Shown: positions 39,290-51,804 of the stretch, piece after piece | How positions within the stretch are numbered: position 1 is the first letter of the stretch | Layout of the letters: the number at the start of each line of letters is the position of its first letter | Assembly (NCBI GenBank): GCA_022414725.1 | Contig: CM039464.1 | Location: forward strand, 3,040,021-3,104,020 | Source: Microglena sp. YARC | Taxonomy: Eukaryota > Chlorophyta > Chlorophyceae > Chlamydomonadales > Chlamydomonadaceae | DNA: 64,000 nucleotides | Reading direction: 5' to 3' | Program-made: the position numbers and the translations under genes | Notes under the pieces: generated by a model | Told to the model about the DNA's origin: nothing | What the model saw: only the letters and a program-made list of their open reading frames with translations | Databases searched by the model: none

Positions 39290-41300
39290 ATTCCGGAGAA
39301 AGAGACCTATTCCTTCAATTTCATTGTAACATTGAATTTGCTCGGTTTGGAGAGAGGAGAAGTTCATTCGAAGTATTCCAATACAAAATCAATTGTAGAG
39401 GACAGTCAGAGGAAGTGAAAGCTGTTTCAAAGTCTTGGTGAACGCATTGCTCATTAATTATTTATCTCACAACTCACAACTCAACAGTTCGAAGTACAAC
39501 TTAGTACTCTATGGACTCTGAAATCTGTACTATTGTACCTCCTTTGTATAACTACAACTCAGAACTTTATATTACCTATACAAGTAGAACTAATAACTCC
39601 TAACTCAGGCTTATTATTCATAATTTCATACTACATAGCCTATTATGTAATAACACAAATTTATATCCTTAAATTGGCAAAATGCCATCCTAGAATCTGA
39701 AATTCATCAAATTGTGTTGGATAAGCGAAACTAGTACACACTGCAACTTGTGACGTGCTATGTTGCCTGCTGCAACAGTCCATGGTGCTAAATTCTGCAC
39801 TTGGTGCGACAGTCATTTGTGCTAACTGACGCCATGGTGCTACTGACACAATAGTCTATACTCCTGATTGCTGTGGGAACAGGCTATCAGTGTAGAAAGA
39901 GGGCCAAAGCTAACTTTGGGTAACAACAGCGCGTACAATCGCTGCACTAGAATCTCCTCCTCCATGCCCATCCCATCTTCCTCTTCTCATCTCCTCCTCC
40001 TTAGCAAAATGTCTACATTGTCCATCGATTGCTCAGCTTGCCTTGGTGTCCTCTCAATGAATATGCAGCTTTGACCCTTTGCATGACTCTTGCTGTGGCA
40101 TTGATTGCATGCCAGCACCTTCTGGCAGCTGACGCCGTTGCATGACTGGCAGCTTGAACCTTTGCATGACCGTTGATGTGCATTGATTGACCCCCTTGGC
40201 CGGGCCCCCCTTGTGCGCATGCATGAAAGATGTTTTTGGAATAAGTCGGAAAGGCTTGCTTCAATGCTTGCGTTTTCACTTTTTCATGCCTTGCGCTTTC
40301 AATCTTTCATGCTTGCGCGATTGCCTTTCGCATCTGCATTGTTTGCTGCGCATCTGCATTAGCAACCCGGGTTGGCCCTGCATGGTCCGAGTTGCACGTA
40401 ATCCTCGCCCCTTTGCGCAATGCATTTCACTGCTATGGGAATTCACTTCAGCTCTGTTTCATGATCGCTGCTTGCCTTTCGCATCCTGCATCGCTTGCTG
40501 CGCATTCATAGCACCCGGTGGTTGTGAATAACCCCGAGTTGCTTCTAATTCTCGCACCCTTTGCGAATGCATTTCACTGTCACTGTCCTGCTAGAACTTC
40601 TCTGGTGGCTATGCTGGGAGATAGCAGGAGCACTGGGCTCGGAGCGACTGGAAGGTCTGCCTACTGCATGGGTGGTTTTACACCGCTGCACCTGCAGAAC
40701 CGACAGGACACGGCGCCGGGGCGCAGCACTGCGCCGGAGTACTGCGAACAGCGCTGCACCGCCTGCACTTCCTGAGGCCTGCTACCTACTGCGATGATGG
40801 TTACTCGCCTGCCACCTGGCAGAGGTAAAGGCGGAACAGTACGCAACCATATGGCATGGCATCCCTTAGCTAATACGTTCCAGATTTCATAGGTTATGGT
40901 TTGGTTATGAATTGCAGTGTAGTGGTTTAGACTGCAATTTGTAGCCGACCTTAGCTGCCTTGTGTGTGTTGACCATGTTTCCTGCTTGCCAACTAGGTTG
41001 CTTGTTTATTGGGTTAATTTGCCGGGAGTGTGATTGGGTGTTATGTTGTGATTGGTACTTTAATGAACTGACATATGATCATGTACACATTGCAGTTTCT
41101 TCTATATTTACTGTGTTCTTGCCCCACTGGGCACTACCTATTTAATAGGTTGTTTTAGTGGCCAGTACTGCAATAGGTAAGAAGATGTGTAATTGAGGCC
41201 TGCTTGATTGCAGCATGACTGATGAAAATGTCATAGCAGGAAGAATTTAGCCCTTTTTGCCTGTTATCCGTCTAGGCATTCGGTGGATTATGTTTTCTTT
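39290..41300. other. Host-like, no gene supported
   Basis: 40310-40440 and 40475-40580 are diverged direct copies ('aatgcatttcactg', 'ccgagttgc'). 39700-39860 has 'gcgacagtc/gtgctaa' iterations. Nothing coding. Confidence 0.45.
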
Positions 41301-41329
41301 GACATGGTTTTAGGATTGAATTTTTTTAT

Positions 41330-42560
41330 ATGGGAGAGGACTGTGTGTATTCCGGTTTTGGTTTTCATCATGTCGCTCGTTTGGGTTTGACAATCTCCGA
41401 TTATGATGGGAGGCGACTGTTGGTATTCTGAGTTTGGTTTTCTCAATCATGTCGCTTTGTTGGGTTTAGACAATGCTCCCGATTTATGATGGGTGGACTG
41501 TGGGTAATTCTGAGTTTGGTTTTTTCTTCAATCAGTCGTTCGTGGATTGGACAATGCTCCGATTATGATCGGAGGACTATGGTAATGCGAGTAAAAAAAA
41601 AAAAAAAAAATTGCTGAGTACATGTTTTCCTGAAATCATGTGCTCGTTGGGGTTTGTAGTGCTCCCGATTATGATCGGGAAGGATGTGTGTATTCGAATT
41701 TAGTTTCTCAATCATTCGCCATCGTTGGGTTTTGAACAATGCTCCGATTATGATCGGGAGGACATGGTATGCGAGTTTGGATTCTAATATTCGCTCGTTG
41801 GGTTTGTCAATGCTCCCAATTATGTTCGGAGGACTGTGTGTAGTTCGAATTTGTTTTCTCAATCATATCGCTGTCGTTTGGTTTCGGTAAATGCTCTCCG
41901 ATTATGATCGGAGACTTATGTGTATTCGAATTTGGTTTTTTTTATCATTCGCTCGTTGGGTTTGAACATCCTCCGATTATGATCGGGAGGATAGGTTTCT
42001 GAGTTTGGTTTTCTAATCATTATTGTTGGGTTTGACAATGCTCCGATTATGGATCGGGAGAACTGTGGGTATCTGAGTTGGCTTTTTTCAACATTCGTTC
42101 GTTGGTTTGAAATGCTCCCGATTATGGATCGGGAGGATATGGTTGCCGAGTAAAAAAAAAAAAAAAAAAATGCGATACATGTTTTCTGAATCATTTGCTC
42201 GTTGTGTTTGTAGTGCTGCCCGATTAATGATCGGAGGACTCGTTATTCGAATTAGGTTCTCATCTTCGTTCGTTGGGTTGACAATGCTCCGATTATGATC
42301 GGGAGGAATGGGTAGCCGCGTACATGTTTTTTGAATCATTCGTCGTTGGGTTTTTGTCAGTGTTGCCTGATTATGATGGCAGGACTGTGTGTAATTCGAT
42401 TTTGTTATCTCATCATTCGCTCGTTGGGTTTGGTCAATGCTCCGATATAAATCGGGAGGACTGTGTGTATTCCGATTTGGTTTTTTCTTCAGTCATTGCT
42501 CTGTTGGGTTTGACAATGCTCCGATTATGATTGGGAAGACTATGGGTATTCTTGAGTTTG
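41330..42560 (+). repeat. Satellite with a palindrome in every ~80-100 bp unit
   Basis: About a dozen units of the form 'gttgggtttgacaatgctcc', then a perfect or near-perfect palindrome CTCCCGATTATGATCGGGAG, then 'gtgtattcgaatttggtttt'. Homopolymer A runs occur at 41592 and 42152. Many single-base indels between units suggest either rapid decay or uncorrected long-read sequence. Confidence 0.85.
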
Positions 42561-42880
42561 GTTTTTCTCTAAATCTGAATCTGATTTTGAATCTGATTGA
42601 ATCATTCTGCTTTACCTACCTATTTGTTTTCCGGCAGGGTCTACAATGAAGTACCGTGGAAGTAAAATCTCAATCGGACGGAAGGATTTGGATGCGGCGT
42701 ATGGAACGAATGGACCGGAGCGCCAAGTGCCAATGAACATCGAATGTCGTTGTTGGTGGACCAGACTTCTATGTTACGGTCGCAACAGCTCACTGGTTGA
42801 GGTTTCGGGCGAATGCAGCGATATGTGCGGAGCAGATGCTTCTGTAGAACACTCACCCTTTGGCGGAATCAAAAGACTAG
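42560..42880 (+). other. Exon-like module, forward arm of an inverted duplication
   Basis: T/C-rich tract, ttttccggcAG acceptor, then an ORF (42646 on: MKYRGSKISIGRKDLDAAYG) ending in serine-rich sequence. It is matched in inverted orientation at 43550-43870 with roughly 80% identity by eye. Protein unknown. Confidence 0.4.
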
Positions 42881-43549
42881 CCCAGCTAGTGCCCTTGTAT
42901 AGTCACCTAGCATTCGTCAGGCCCATATGTCAAGGAGCTTGGCTTATAAGGAGATACAAAAATTTGAATCCGATGAAACCTTACAAATTTGTCGGCGGAT
43001 CCTGTTCCTCTTCGTTATTTGTAGGAAGCTGACCTCTCGTCGCGCCTTTTCTTATCTTTTCGCGGAGGCTGTAGGAAATTTGTTAGTGAGAAGTTTACGC
43101 AAATAATCCATCAAAATTGAAAGCCGGCAGTTGGGTCAGCCAACATGGTTGTTTCCGAGGTGTACAATCCAACCCGCGTACGTAACATTCGAATGTACCT
43201 GTCAGATTTTTGGGAAAATTTTAACCTGAGCCAGGTGCAGCAGTACAGGTACGTCTCGATGTGGCTTCTCTTTACGCGTTCCAGGTTTGAAGGCCTTTTT
43301 TGTGTACAATCGAGGTGACGGTTCTCCTGTCGCTATGACCAACTCTGAATCGCTCGAGCTTTCTTCGCATGGGTCTCAAACCACACCTATTTTTCCTAAG
43401 CTTCTTTGTCGGCGTTAATTCGCCTCGGCCACCCTGACGGCTTGCTGGCATTGGACAACAAAAGAGCCTGAAATGGTGAACTGGTATACATGAAGGGCTT
43501 TCCTAAATGGGCCTCCGGATGCTAGTGACTTCAAGCAATGGGCTGTCTT

Positions 43550-43880
43550 GACTTCCGATAGGTGAGTGTCCCGACAGAAATGCATACTGCCCTCGCACAT
43601 AGCCTGATTCGCCGCGGAATCTCAACCAGTGGAGCGTGCGTAGCCGTAAAATAGAAAGTCTGGTCACCCAACAACGACTTTCGATGTTCATTGCATTGGC
43701 GCTCCTTGGCCTTCGTCTGAGCCGCATCAAATCTCACCCGTCCGAATTGGATTTTTACTTCACGGTATGTCAATGTAACCCTGCGGAAAACAAATAGGTT
43801 GGTAAGCAAATGATTCAGATTCAGATTCAGATTCAAAATCAGATTTTCCAGATTTAGAGAAAACAAACTCAGAATACCCA
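43550..43880 (-). other. Exon-like module, inverted arm
   Basis: Minus strand: ctatttgttttccgcAG then RVTLTYREVKIQFGRVRFDA, aligning with KYRGSKISIGRKDLDA of the forward arm. Frames diverge after about 60 residues, so at least one arm is decayed. Confidence 0.4.
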
Positions 43881-44640
43881 TTTAGTTTCCGATCATATCG
43901 GAGCATTGTCAATCCATACGAGTGAATGATTGAGAAAACATTGGGAAATACTACTAATCAGTCGTTCCGATAATAATGGAGCTGGACAAACAATTGAAAG
44001 CGTAATTGGTTTTATAAACATTGTGCTTCGTATTTTTTTTTTTTTTTTTTTTTTTTTGTAATCTCGGCAAATAACTGTATAGTCCTGTCCTGATTATGAT
44101 CGGTGACATTGAAATTTATTCGAGCGAATAATTGAGAAAACCAAATTCGAATACAACAGATTCTCCTTCCCGATAAATCGGGAAGCATTGACAACCACGA
44201 GCGAATGATTGAAGAAACAATTCGAATCACATAGTTCCTCCGATCAATAATTCGGGAGCATTGTCCAAACCCAACGGCGAATTATTGAGAAAACCAAATT
44301 CGGAATACACCCAGTCTCCGATCATAATCGGTGAGCACTGAAACCTATGCAAAATGAATAGAAAACATGTATTCGGCATTTATTTTTTTTTTTTTTTTTT
44401 TTTTGTACTTGGCATACCAAAGTCCTCCGATTATAATCGGGAGCATATTGTCGAAACCAACTTACCGAATGATTTGGAGAAAACCAAACTCGATATACCC
44501 AAGGTCCTCTTGATCATTAATCAGGAGCATTGACAAACCAACGGCCGAATTGCTTGAGAAACCAACCAGAATATACCCAGTCCTCCTGATCATATAATCG
44601 GGAAAGCAATTTGGAACGAACCCAACGACCCTAATTCCCC
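43880..44640 (-). repeat. Same palindromic satellite, inverted orientation
   Basis: Units read in reverse complement ('ccgattataatcggga', 'aaccaaattcg', 'cgaatgattgag'). T homopolymers at 44034 and 44384 mirror the A runs of the forward arm, supporting a large inverted duplication centred near 43.2 kb. Confidence 0.8.
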
Positions 44641-46333
44641 GCTTGAAAGCTCACTACTACACTGCTAGCTTGCCAGGCAAGATTGCTGGTCCAACAGCTG
44701 CTAGAGTGGGTGTCGGAAACCTAAGCCCGGCAACGTTTATTATACAGCTATAAGGCTGTATCAAAATAACATCCCCAATACTGGATTCTGGTACCCGGAA
44801 ATTCTTGGGATTCAACAACCAAAGTCATAAGGAGTAAGCCAGACAAATTATTTCCCGTGGAGAAGAAAAGTAGGGGAAAAGCATCTAAAACAGTCAAGGC
44901 GTAGGTATGACAATCCGTGAAGAAACTGTCAGACAATACTCCCGAGTCTTCTTGCAATGCATCCGCTGATGCTGGAAACAGAGAAAGATAATCTTTCCTC
45001 AGTCACAGACTTCTCACTTACAAAGAAGAACGCAAAGGGTGAATTCTAAAGACACGCATTCATGGGTGAGTACAAATACAGCGCATGTGGAATGTCCTCC
45101 GATAATAATCGGGAGCATACAAGTTAAAACTTGAAAGATTTTACAAAATAATGCTAATATTTGACTTCATGTTTCTTTCTATGTTAATCAGGATTATTCT
45201 CCCAGGGAAAGAGGGCTCCCTTGGTTTATGGCTTTGCATTCTACTCGCAGTCCTCAATTGCTATATCATGCTTCCAACATTTTTCACCGGGTCTGAATGA
45301 GAGGGCAGTTTCACGTAGCTTCTTGCAAATGGACAACGGGCAAGGACACCAGAACGGCTTTCCTGTTCGCATACTTGTCGCCTTGTTTTGGTTGAGATGA
45401 ACTGGTTTTGGAGGAAGTGTACGTCCATTTCCTCCTCCGGACACACACATCATCTTGACCAAAAGTACTCTGTGATCTCGCAAGGGTTTAAAGAAATGGA
45501 AGTGTAACACCTGGACATCTGGAATGGGATTGTTGGTAAACTTTCAAGAGAATGGGCCTTAACAGGCAAGACGTGTGACCTCTATAGGGACTTCTCCGCT
45601 GTCCTCCTAGACAACGTTTACAAGTTGTTCGGTCATGCAACTAAGACCGTCAAAGAGTTATCGCCGTTTTACCCGCATTCAGATAACGAAGGTCCTAACG
45701 GGAAGGTCGTAAGAATACTTGTATACTGATATTTTAAAATTAAATGCTCCGTGCGTGTCTGTATGTCTGCACAATGCTCGATTATGCTCGGAGGAATATG
45801 GGTGGCATTGTCTCTCATTGATTTGACATGTAAGTCTTCAATAGAAATTAAAATGATAAAGGAAAGTTGTACTCTGAGTAGGATGTTTATCAAGGATCTC
45901 CCGAGTTATAGTGGGAGGAATATGGGTTGTCCTAAAGATTACTATATACATCATGTTTGCACACCAACAATTGCAGGGGGTCTAATTACAAGGAAGTAAC
46001 TAACGAGTCAGGAATCTTTGGGATAGGACCAGTGGGACAACTGATGTGAAACCTATTTCGGTTTTCCAAGGCTTCCCACTGGTGGACACCAGAAACAGTA
46101 TTTAGGAAAGCCCCAAGATAGAATTGAGAAGAGCTGAGAATATGAGGGGCAGAATTGGGCGGCCTGTCTGGATAGACTATTCATGATAAACGAGAAGGAC
46201 CCGGAGGGTGACAGTCCTTGCTAAGGACGAGACATAGGACGTAAGGAGTGGATACTGTGTAACTAACCGTGGGCCTGAGGTGACTTGACCGTAAGATAGG
46301 GAACCCGTAGCTTGATGTGTCGTGTACGACGAC
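44641..46333. other. Host-like, no gene supported
   Basis: Scattered single palindrome units of the satellite occur at about 45095, 45774 and 45897. Nothing coding is recognised before the gap. Confidence 0.5.
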
Positions 46334-47333
46334 NNNNNNNNNNNNNNNNNNNNNNNNNNNNNNNNNNNNNNNNNNNNNNNNNNNNNNNNNNNNNNNNNNN
46401 NNNNNNNNNNNNNNNNNNNNNNNNNNNNNNNNNNNNNNNNNNNNNNNNNNNNNNNNNNNNNNNNNNNNNNNNNNNNNNNNNNNNNNNNNNNNNNNNNNNN
46501 NNNNNNNNNNNNNNNNNNNNNNNNNNNNNNNNNNNNNNNNNNNNNNNNNNNNNNNNNNNNNNNNNNNNNNNNNNNNNNNNNNNNNNNNNNNNNNNNNNNN
46601 NNNNNNNNNNNNNNNNNNNNNNNNNNNNNNNNNNNNNNNNNNNNNNNNNNNNNNNNNNNNNNNNNNNNNNNNNNNNNNNNNNNNNNNNNNNNNNNNNNNN
46701 NNNNNNNNNNNNNNNNNNNNNNNNNNNNNNNNNNNNNNNNNNNNNNNNNNNNNNNNNNNNNNNNNNNNNNNNNNNNNNNNNNNNNNNNNNNNNNNNNNNN
46801 NNNNNNNNNNNNNNNNNNNNNNNNNNNNNNNNNNNNNNNNNNNNNNNNNNNNNNNNNNNNNNNNNNNNNNNNNNNNNNNNNNNNNNNNNNNNNNNNNNNN
46901 NNNNNNNNNNNNNNNNNNNNNNNNNNNNNNNNNNNNNNNNNNNNNNNNNNNNNNNNNNNNNNNNNNNNNNNNNNNNNNNNNNNNNNNNNNNNNNNNNNNN
47001 NNNNNNNNNNNNNNNNNNNNNNNNNNNNNNNNNNNNNNNNNNNNNNNNNNNNNNNNNNNNNNNNNNNNNNNNNNNNNNNNNNNNNNNNNNNNNNNNNNNN
47101 NNNNNNNNNNNNNNNNNNNNNNNNNNNNNNNNNNNNNNNNNNNNNNNNNNNNNNNNNNNNNNNNNNNNNNNNNNNNNNNNNNNNNNNNNNNNNNNNNNNN
47201 NNNNNNNNNNNNNNNNNNNNNNNNNNNNNNNNNNNNNNNNNNNNNNNNNNNNNNNNNNNNNNNNNNNNNNNNNNNNNNNNNNNNNNNNNNNNNNNNNNNN
47301 NNNNNNNNNNNNNNNNNNNNNNNNNNNNNNNNN
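46334..47333. other. Assembly gap, exactly 1000 N
   Basis: One thousand N, a placeholder length. Order, orientation and adjacency of the right viral block to the host-like block are therefore not proven by this sequence. Confidence 1.
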
Positions 47334-47627
47334 CGTCCCTGCGCACAATGTGTCAATGTGCAGTGCGCATTAACATTCCTTCGTAACAACCGCCCCCTTT
47401 TGATTGGACTTCTTCGGTATTTCCGCTTGATTTCGAGCGAGTTGCTTTGCTCGATGCCGCACGCCAAGTGAGCAGCAGCCCGAAGCTCTTCGCTTTTAGT
47501 CGGAGGAAGGGTTCCGGAGGACGGTTCCGGAGGTTCCTTCTCCTCTCCTGATAATTACCATCGAAAACACCTTTGTGTCGAGTGTCGGAAGCGGATGATA
47601 GCGGGACAGCACTCGCGTGCGACCCTT

Positions 47628-48081
47628 TTAATTACAACCAAAAGGGGCTGTAAACATAATCCAGATGTGGAGGTGGTCGTGGGTAGGATACATAGAAACA
47701 TACTTTGCGTCCTCCTCATTGAAGTGCAAAAGGAGCGCCCGGTCTCTCACGGATGCGTCCGCTGGATAGATGCGTGCATAACAACCTCGGAGCACGACTA
47801 GCGCCAGGTCCAGTGATGCACGTCCGTGTGGAAACCTCACAAAGATCCGTCAGTCTGTCGTCGCGGTTAAGAGTACCGTCCGTGTCGCTACAACGCTGAT
47901 CGCATGTCCTCTGCAGACGGCACGCGCTGCCCGCGTCACTCTTCTGAAGCTTCACCAGGCCGCGAGTAGCGTCGGCTGCGGCACCTAATGTTGCTTGCGT
48001 GACAAGTCGTGTCACTTGCTTCTCTTGATCTTCGAGTGGTAGCAGTTCCAGTCCCGGTTGAATCCCCTCTGCTATCGACAT
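47628..48081 (-). pseudogene. Hypothetical viral-type protein, frameshifted
   Basis: Frame 47716-48081 (MSIAEGIQPGLELLPLEDQEKQ...RDDRLTDLC) appears to continue in frame 47628-47840 (RFPHGRASLDLALVVLRGCYARI, then LLLHFNEEDAKYVSMYPTHD), with a single frame change near 47835. Codon usage is similar in both parts. Product unknown. 47334-47627 between the gap and this gene holds nothing I recognise. Confidence 0.4.
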
Positions 48082-48178
48082 CCGCGAACGTGTGCTTGTT
48101 CAGGAATATTCTAGAGGAAGAAGATTCCTGTGGCTGCTCTGTTGTATACTGCTACTGCTGAGGCGGCTTCCGGTAGTG

Positions 48179-48210
<32 letters not shown>

Positions 48211-48537
48211 TCTGTTGTTTCTCACAAACTTCAGGTGTTTCTCGCGTAGCGCTTGGAAAATCCCTAAGACATCGTTCAGGACACGACGACGGGGCAGAGG
48301 CTACAAAAGGAGACTTCTTAGGTGGTTGTTGTGTTGATGTTGATCGATCCTTGGTGGTGGCTTCTTCGTTACGTTTGACTGCGTATCCGTGACTACAGAC
48401 GGTTTTTAGAAACGCGCGCGCCGGTATCTTTCTATTTGATTGTCGTTGTTCAAGGCATGTTGAGGGAGTTGTTAAGGAGAACACACTGTTCTTTTACACT
48501 TGTTTTGAGAAGAACTTTAAATACAATCCAAGAAAAA

Positions 48538-48762
48538 TCATTGGCGATAATAATCATGATTCATCTCCTCGTCGAAAAAACTTTGCTGTCGCCATGCTCT
48601 CCACCCTCCCCATGATTCAAAGTCAAAGTCAATGTACTCGACCGTGTCACATTCATATATTATCCGCGGCGTATTATTACTATTGCGATTCATAAGTGTA
48701 TTATGATACCCCCCTAAACCATAATCACGTCTAGGTTTATCGTAGTTCCAAAAGCAATCCAT
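48538..48762 (-). CDS. Hypothetical small acidic/aromatic protein
   Basis: A 74-aa ORF rich in Tyr, Trp and Asp (YIDFDFESWGGWRAWRQQSF). No family. An (AGT)n tract at 48182-48210 lies inside the preceding weak frame 48152-48484, which I do not call. Confidence 0.4.
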   Translation of the reverse strand: MDCFWNYDKPRRDYGLGGYHNTLMNRNSNNTPRIIYECDTVEYIDFDFESWGGWRAWRQQSFFDEEMNHDYYRQ

Positions 48763-48890
48763 CAGAATAAAGTATGATGTACTTCGAATTTATTTTTCAA
48801 AATGAGCTCCTGACGCGCGCACACGCAGATTCAGTCAAATGAGATTCTTTTTTATTACTTCATGGTACCTACATAAAAATAAAACAAATT

Positions 48891-49436
48891 ATGATTTCCA
48901 ACACCCCCCCCACAATTGTTTTCGTGTATTCGGATTCTTGCATGCACTGTCGCATGTTCGCCCCTGTGTGGGAGGAATTCGAGATGAGATATAAGTCAAA
49001 GTTCCCATTGTCTAAGATCTTGAAAATCGACCGTGACCTTTTGAGAACCGAAAAGGGTGCATTTATGACCAAATTGTCAAAGTCCTTCAATGGCTACGTC
49101 CCTTTTATTTGCGTTTTTTGACGCAAACGGAAATGTAAACGAGTACTCGGATCTAGGACGGTCGAAGATATCGAAGCGTTCGCTTCTCAGTTCATGCTTG
49201 ACGCCACGACCAAAATCCAATTGAAGACTTCAACTAAAAAAACATCTGGTTATACTTCTTCTGGTAATACATCAAGACGGGCATACTTGGAATTGAAGAC
49301 TGTTAAGGAATTGAAAGATATGCTAAGACATGGCGGATTTACTTTAAGTGGAAAAAAGAAAGATCAAATCGATAGATTGTGTGAATTGTCTGTGAAAGAT
49401 TTCAGACAACTTTCAATACAGTCAACGGAATACTAA
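48891..49436 (+). pseudogene. Thioredoxin-like protein with C-terminal SAP motif
   Basis: MISNTPPTIVFVYSDSCMHC gives a thioredoxin strand and a CMHC motif (Cys17, Cys20); PFICVF supplies the cis-Pro strand. The frame then hits TGA at 49119. For about 40 nt the good sequence is in another frame (FDANGNVNEYSD) and then returns to the first (TVEDIEAFASQFMLD), so there are two compensating shifts. The C-terminus (LELKTVKELKDMLRHGGFTL to DQIDRLCEL) is a SAP DNA-binding motif. The last codons enter the transposon end at 49419. Confidence 0.65.
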
Positions 49437-49847
49437 AATGAAACCGCTTCGTGTACGGCACACCTTACGGTGTAACCTAATGGTGTAGCAACCCACGGGC
49501 AGTGGAACACCAATACGATTTTGAATCAACAAATTGCAGGATGTTAACGAGAATATCGTGGTTATTTTTTAGATCACGGCTCTCCATCCTGCAGACTCCG
49601 TATCGTTCTTTTGTCGGTACTTTCGAGAGTGTCCATTGAAGGACCAGCCGCACTTAAGCGATCGCCTCTTCCCTGGTACCGTGGCCCAAAAGAACACGGG
49701 GTCTTTGTTGATGTGCAATGCGTCATGAAAGGAGGTTTCTTTGCTGGACGGGCCCATTTTTGTAGGACCATCCACTCGTACACTATAACGTCTGTCGACG
49801 CCTTATACCGTTTATTGGGATGTTTCATTTTACTGTTCCGCCGACTG
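49419..49847 (-). mobile_element. 429-bp non-autonomous type-A element (MITE-like)
   Basis: TA-flanked on both sides (49417-18, 49848-49). Left end CAGTCAACGGAATACTAAAA, right end the inverted CAGTCGGCGGAACAGTAAAA. The left part carries the conserved 'tgtacggcacaccttacggt' hairpin, nearly identical to 10497-10580. A minus-strand ORF (49574-49885) spans the interior but crosses the right boundary, and no transposase or nuclease motif is seen in it. Confidence 0.75.
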
Positions 49848-50129
49848 TAGAGGTACAACGAGGAGGAGGTTCTGCAAGTAGTCAAGCTGACTGTGTATTA
49901 GGTACAGTTTTTTGTCCAAAAGAAAAATATTGTAGGAGACCGTCAGCAAGCTGCTAAAATAAAGGGGGAGTCGGTTGCGTTGCCTCGTTTGCTTTCCGAA
50001 AATACACTCGGACAAGGGAATTATGTTTTTGACATCGTCCCCAGACCCGACTAAGTTGTGTTCTTCATCTTCTGATAAGACTTCTTCTGGAGTGTAAAGC
50101 TATAATGTGTATCAAATATATAAAAGAGG

Positions 50130-51578
50130 ATGTCTAACTTTTTGCATCGTAAATTAGTTGGTACTTCCTTGCGTGTCGATGGGTACCATGTTCCGTTGGA
50201 TGCGATTCCGGATGCCGAGATATCACATATTAGGGAGGATCTCACAATGACTCCATTGCAGCCCTTCGGCAGGAATTTTTTCGCGTGTGCCCCTGTTCGG
50301 TTCCCTTTGTTCCGTTCTTCAGATACTGAGTTGATTCTTCCGAAATACTACGGTCTTGAGCGGTTCGGTGTCCTATCCAACTCCGCCGACTATTTCCACT
50401 GTGACGATTCTGGTGGTGGTGGCCGGGTAGCGTTTATCGGGCAGTTGCGTCCCGTTCAGGAGTCCGTGGTTTCTTCCTTCCTTGAGCGTGCCCGCGACCC
50501 CAAGGTGGCTGGCGGCATCATCACGTTGCCTTGTGGTGGTGGAAAAACTGTCGTAGCTCTGAAGATAGCCTCTGAGCTAGCGTGCAAGACGTTAATCGTA
50601 GTCCACAAGGAGTTCTTACTTTCCCAGTGGCGTGATCGGATTGAGCAGTTCATGCCCTACGCGTCGGTGGGCCTGGTGAAGGCCGGGGAACTGATACACA
50701 TGGTCGCGACGTCGTGCTTGCGAGTCTGCAAAGTCTTAGCATGAAGTCTTATGCTGCCGACACCTTCTCTGAATTTGGATTGCTTATCGTTGACGAGTGT
50801 CACCGGGTGGGCACGGAGGTTTTCTCGCGCGCCCTTTTCAAGACGACGTTCCGGTACTTCCCTTGGGCTTTCTGCCACGCCTGACCGGAAGGACGGGATG
50901 ACCCGGGGCGATCGTGTACCACCTGGGTCCACAGGTGCCTCTTCTTCAATTTGATGATTCGGTATCGAGTAGTACCGGCAATGACAGGGTTGTCCGTGTT
51001 CGCGTGGTTCGGTTTTCTTCGGATGCTAGGGAGTACGCGCGTGAGGAGGTGATCCACAGGCGCGTCGCGGACGGGCGAATTAAGGCAGCCCCTTGCATTT
51101 CTCGCATGATAACCAACGTGTGCGATTTCGAGCCTCGCACGGCCTTCGTGGTGGAGCTCATATCCGACGTGTTGGCGAGTGCCCCGGATCGGCGTGTGCT
51201 GGTGTTGTCCGATCGAAAGTCTCAGCTTCAGCATGTGCACGACCTGCTGGTTGCAAAGGGAATCGCGGTTGGTTTCTACTGGGGTGGCATGAAGCCTTCT
51301 GAATTGAAGGCGTCCGCGTCACGCCGGGTGATTTGCGCCACGTTCCCCTATGCCGCAGAGGGCATGGACATCCCTGAGCTGGACACGCTTGTCCTTGCAT
51401 CCCCAAAGACGGATGTTGTTCAAAGTTGCGGTCGCATCACTCGTTTCCGACCTGATGCTGCTACTACTACTAATAATCCTCTTGTGATAGACGTCGTGGA
51501 CACTTTTGCGGGTATTTTTGTGCTCAGTCGCGTAAGCGGCAACGTTTCTACGCTTCTATGGGTTTCGCATTTGATTGA
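50130..51578 (+). pseudogene. A18-like SF2 helicase, frameshifted
   Basis: NCLDV transcription-termination/repair-type helicase. Q-like region then motif I LPCGGGKTVVALK (residues 134-140), Ia TLIVVHKEFLLSQWRDRI, motif II LLIVDECHRVG (a DEC(H) box), motif III LGLSATPDRKDG, IV VLVLSDRKSQLQHV, V FPYAAEGMDIPELD, VI QSCGRITR, and end QSRKRQRFYASMGFAFD. These lie in different frames, so at least four shifts are present (near 50700, 50865, 50905, 51525). Every family motif is intact, so the breaks are recent or are sequence errors. Confidence 0.85.
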
Positions 51579-51804
51579 TTCATTTGGTGGTCGAGCTGGA
51601 TACACTTGGCTGTATGAATACAGTCAACATCATTAGTGTGCATATTGTAATGATGATTACTACGAGTGGGATGACTGGAATAGTTGATAACATTACGGAG
51701 TGCCTAACCTACACATTTTTGATATTTTTAAACTATATCGACATTTTTTTGATTTGCATTTGTATGTCTCCCAATCAGCTCTGGAAGTTTCTGTAAAACA
51801 AATA

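Noticed and set aside
46177..47471. Six ORFs of 350-430 aa around 46.2-47.5 kb
   Set aside because: They exist only because N positions were translated as X.
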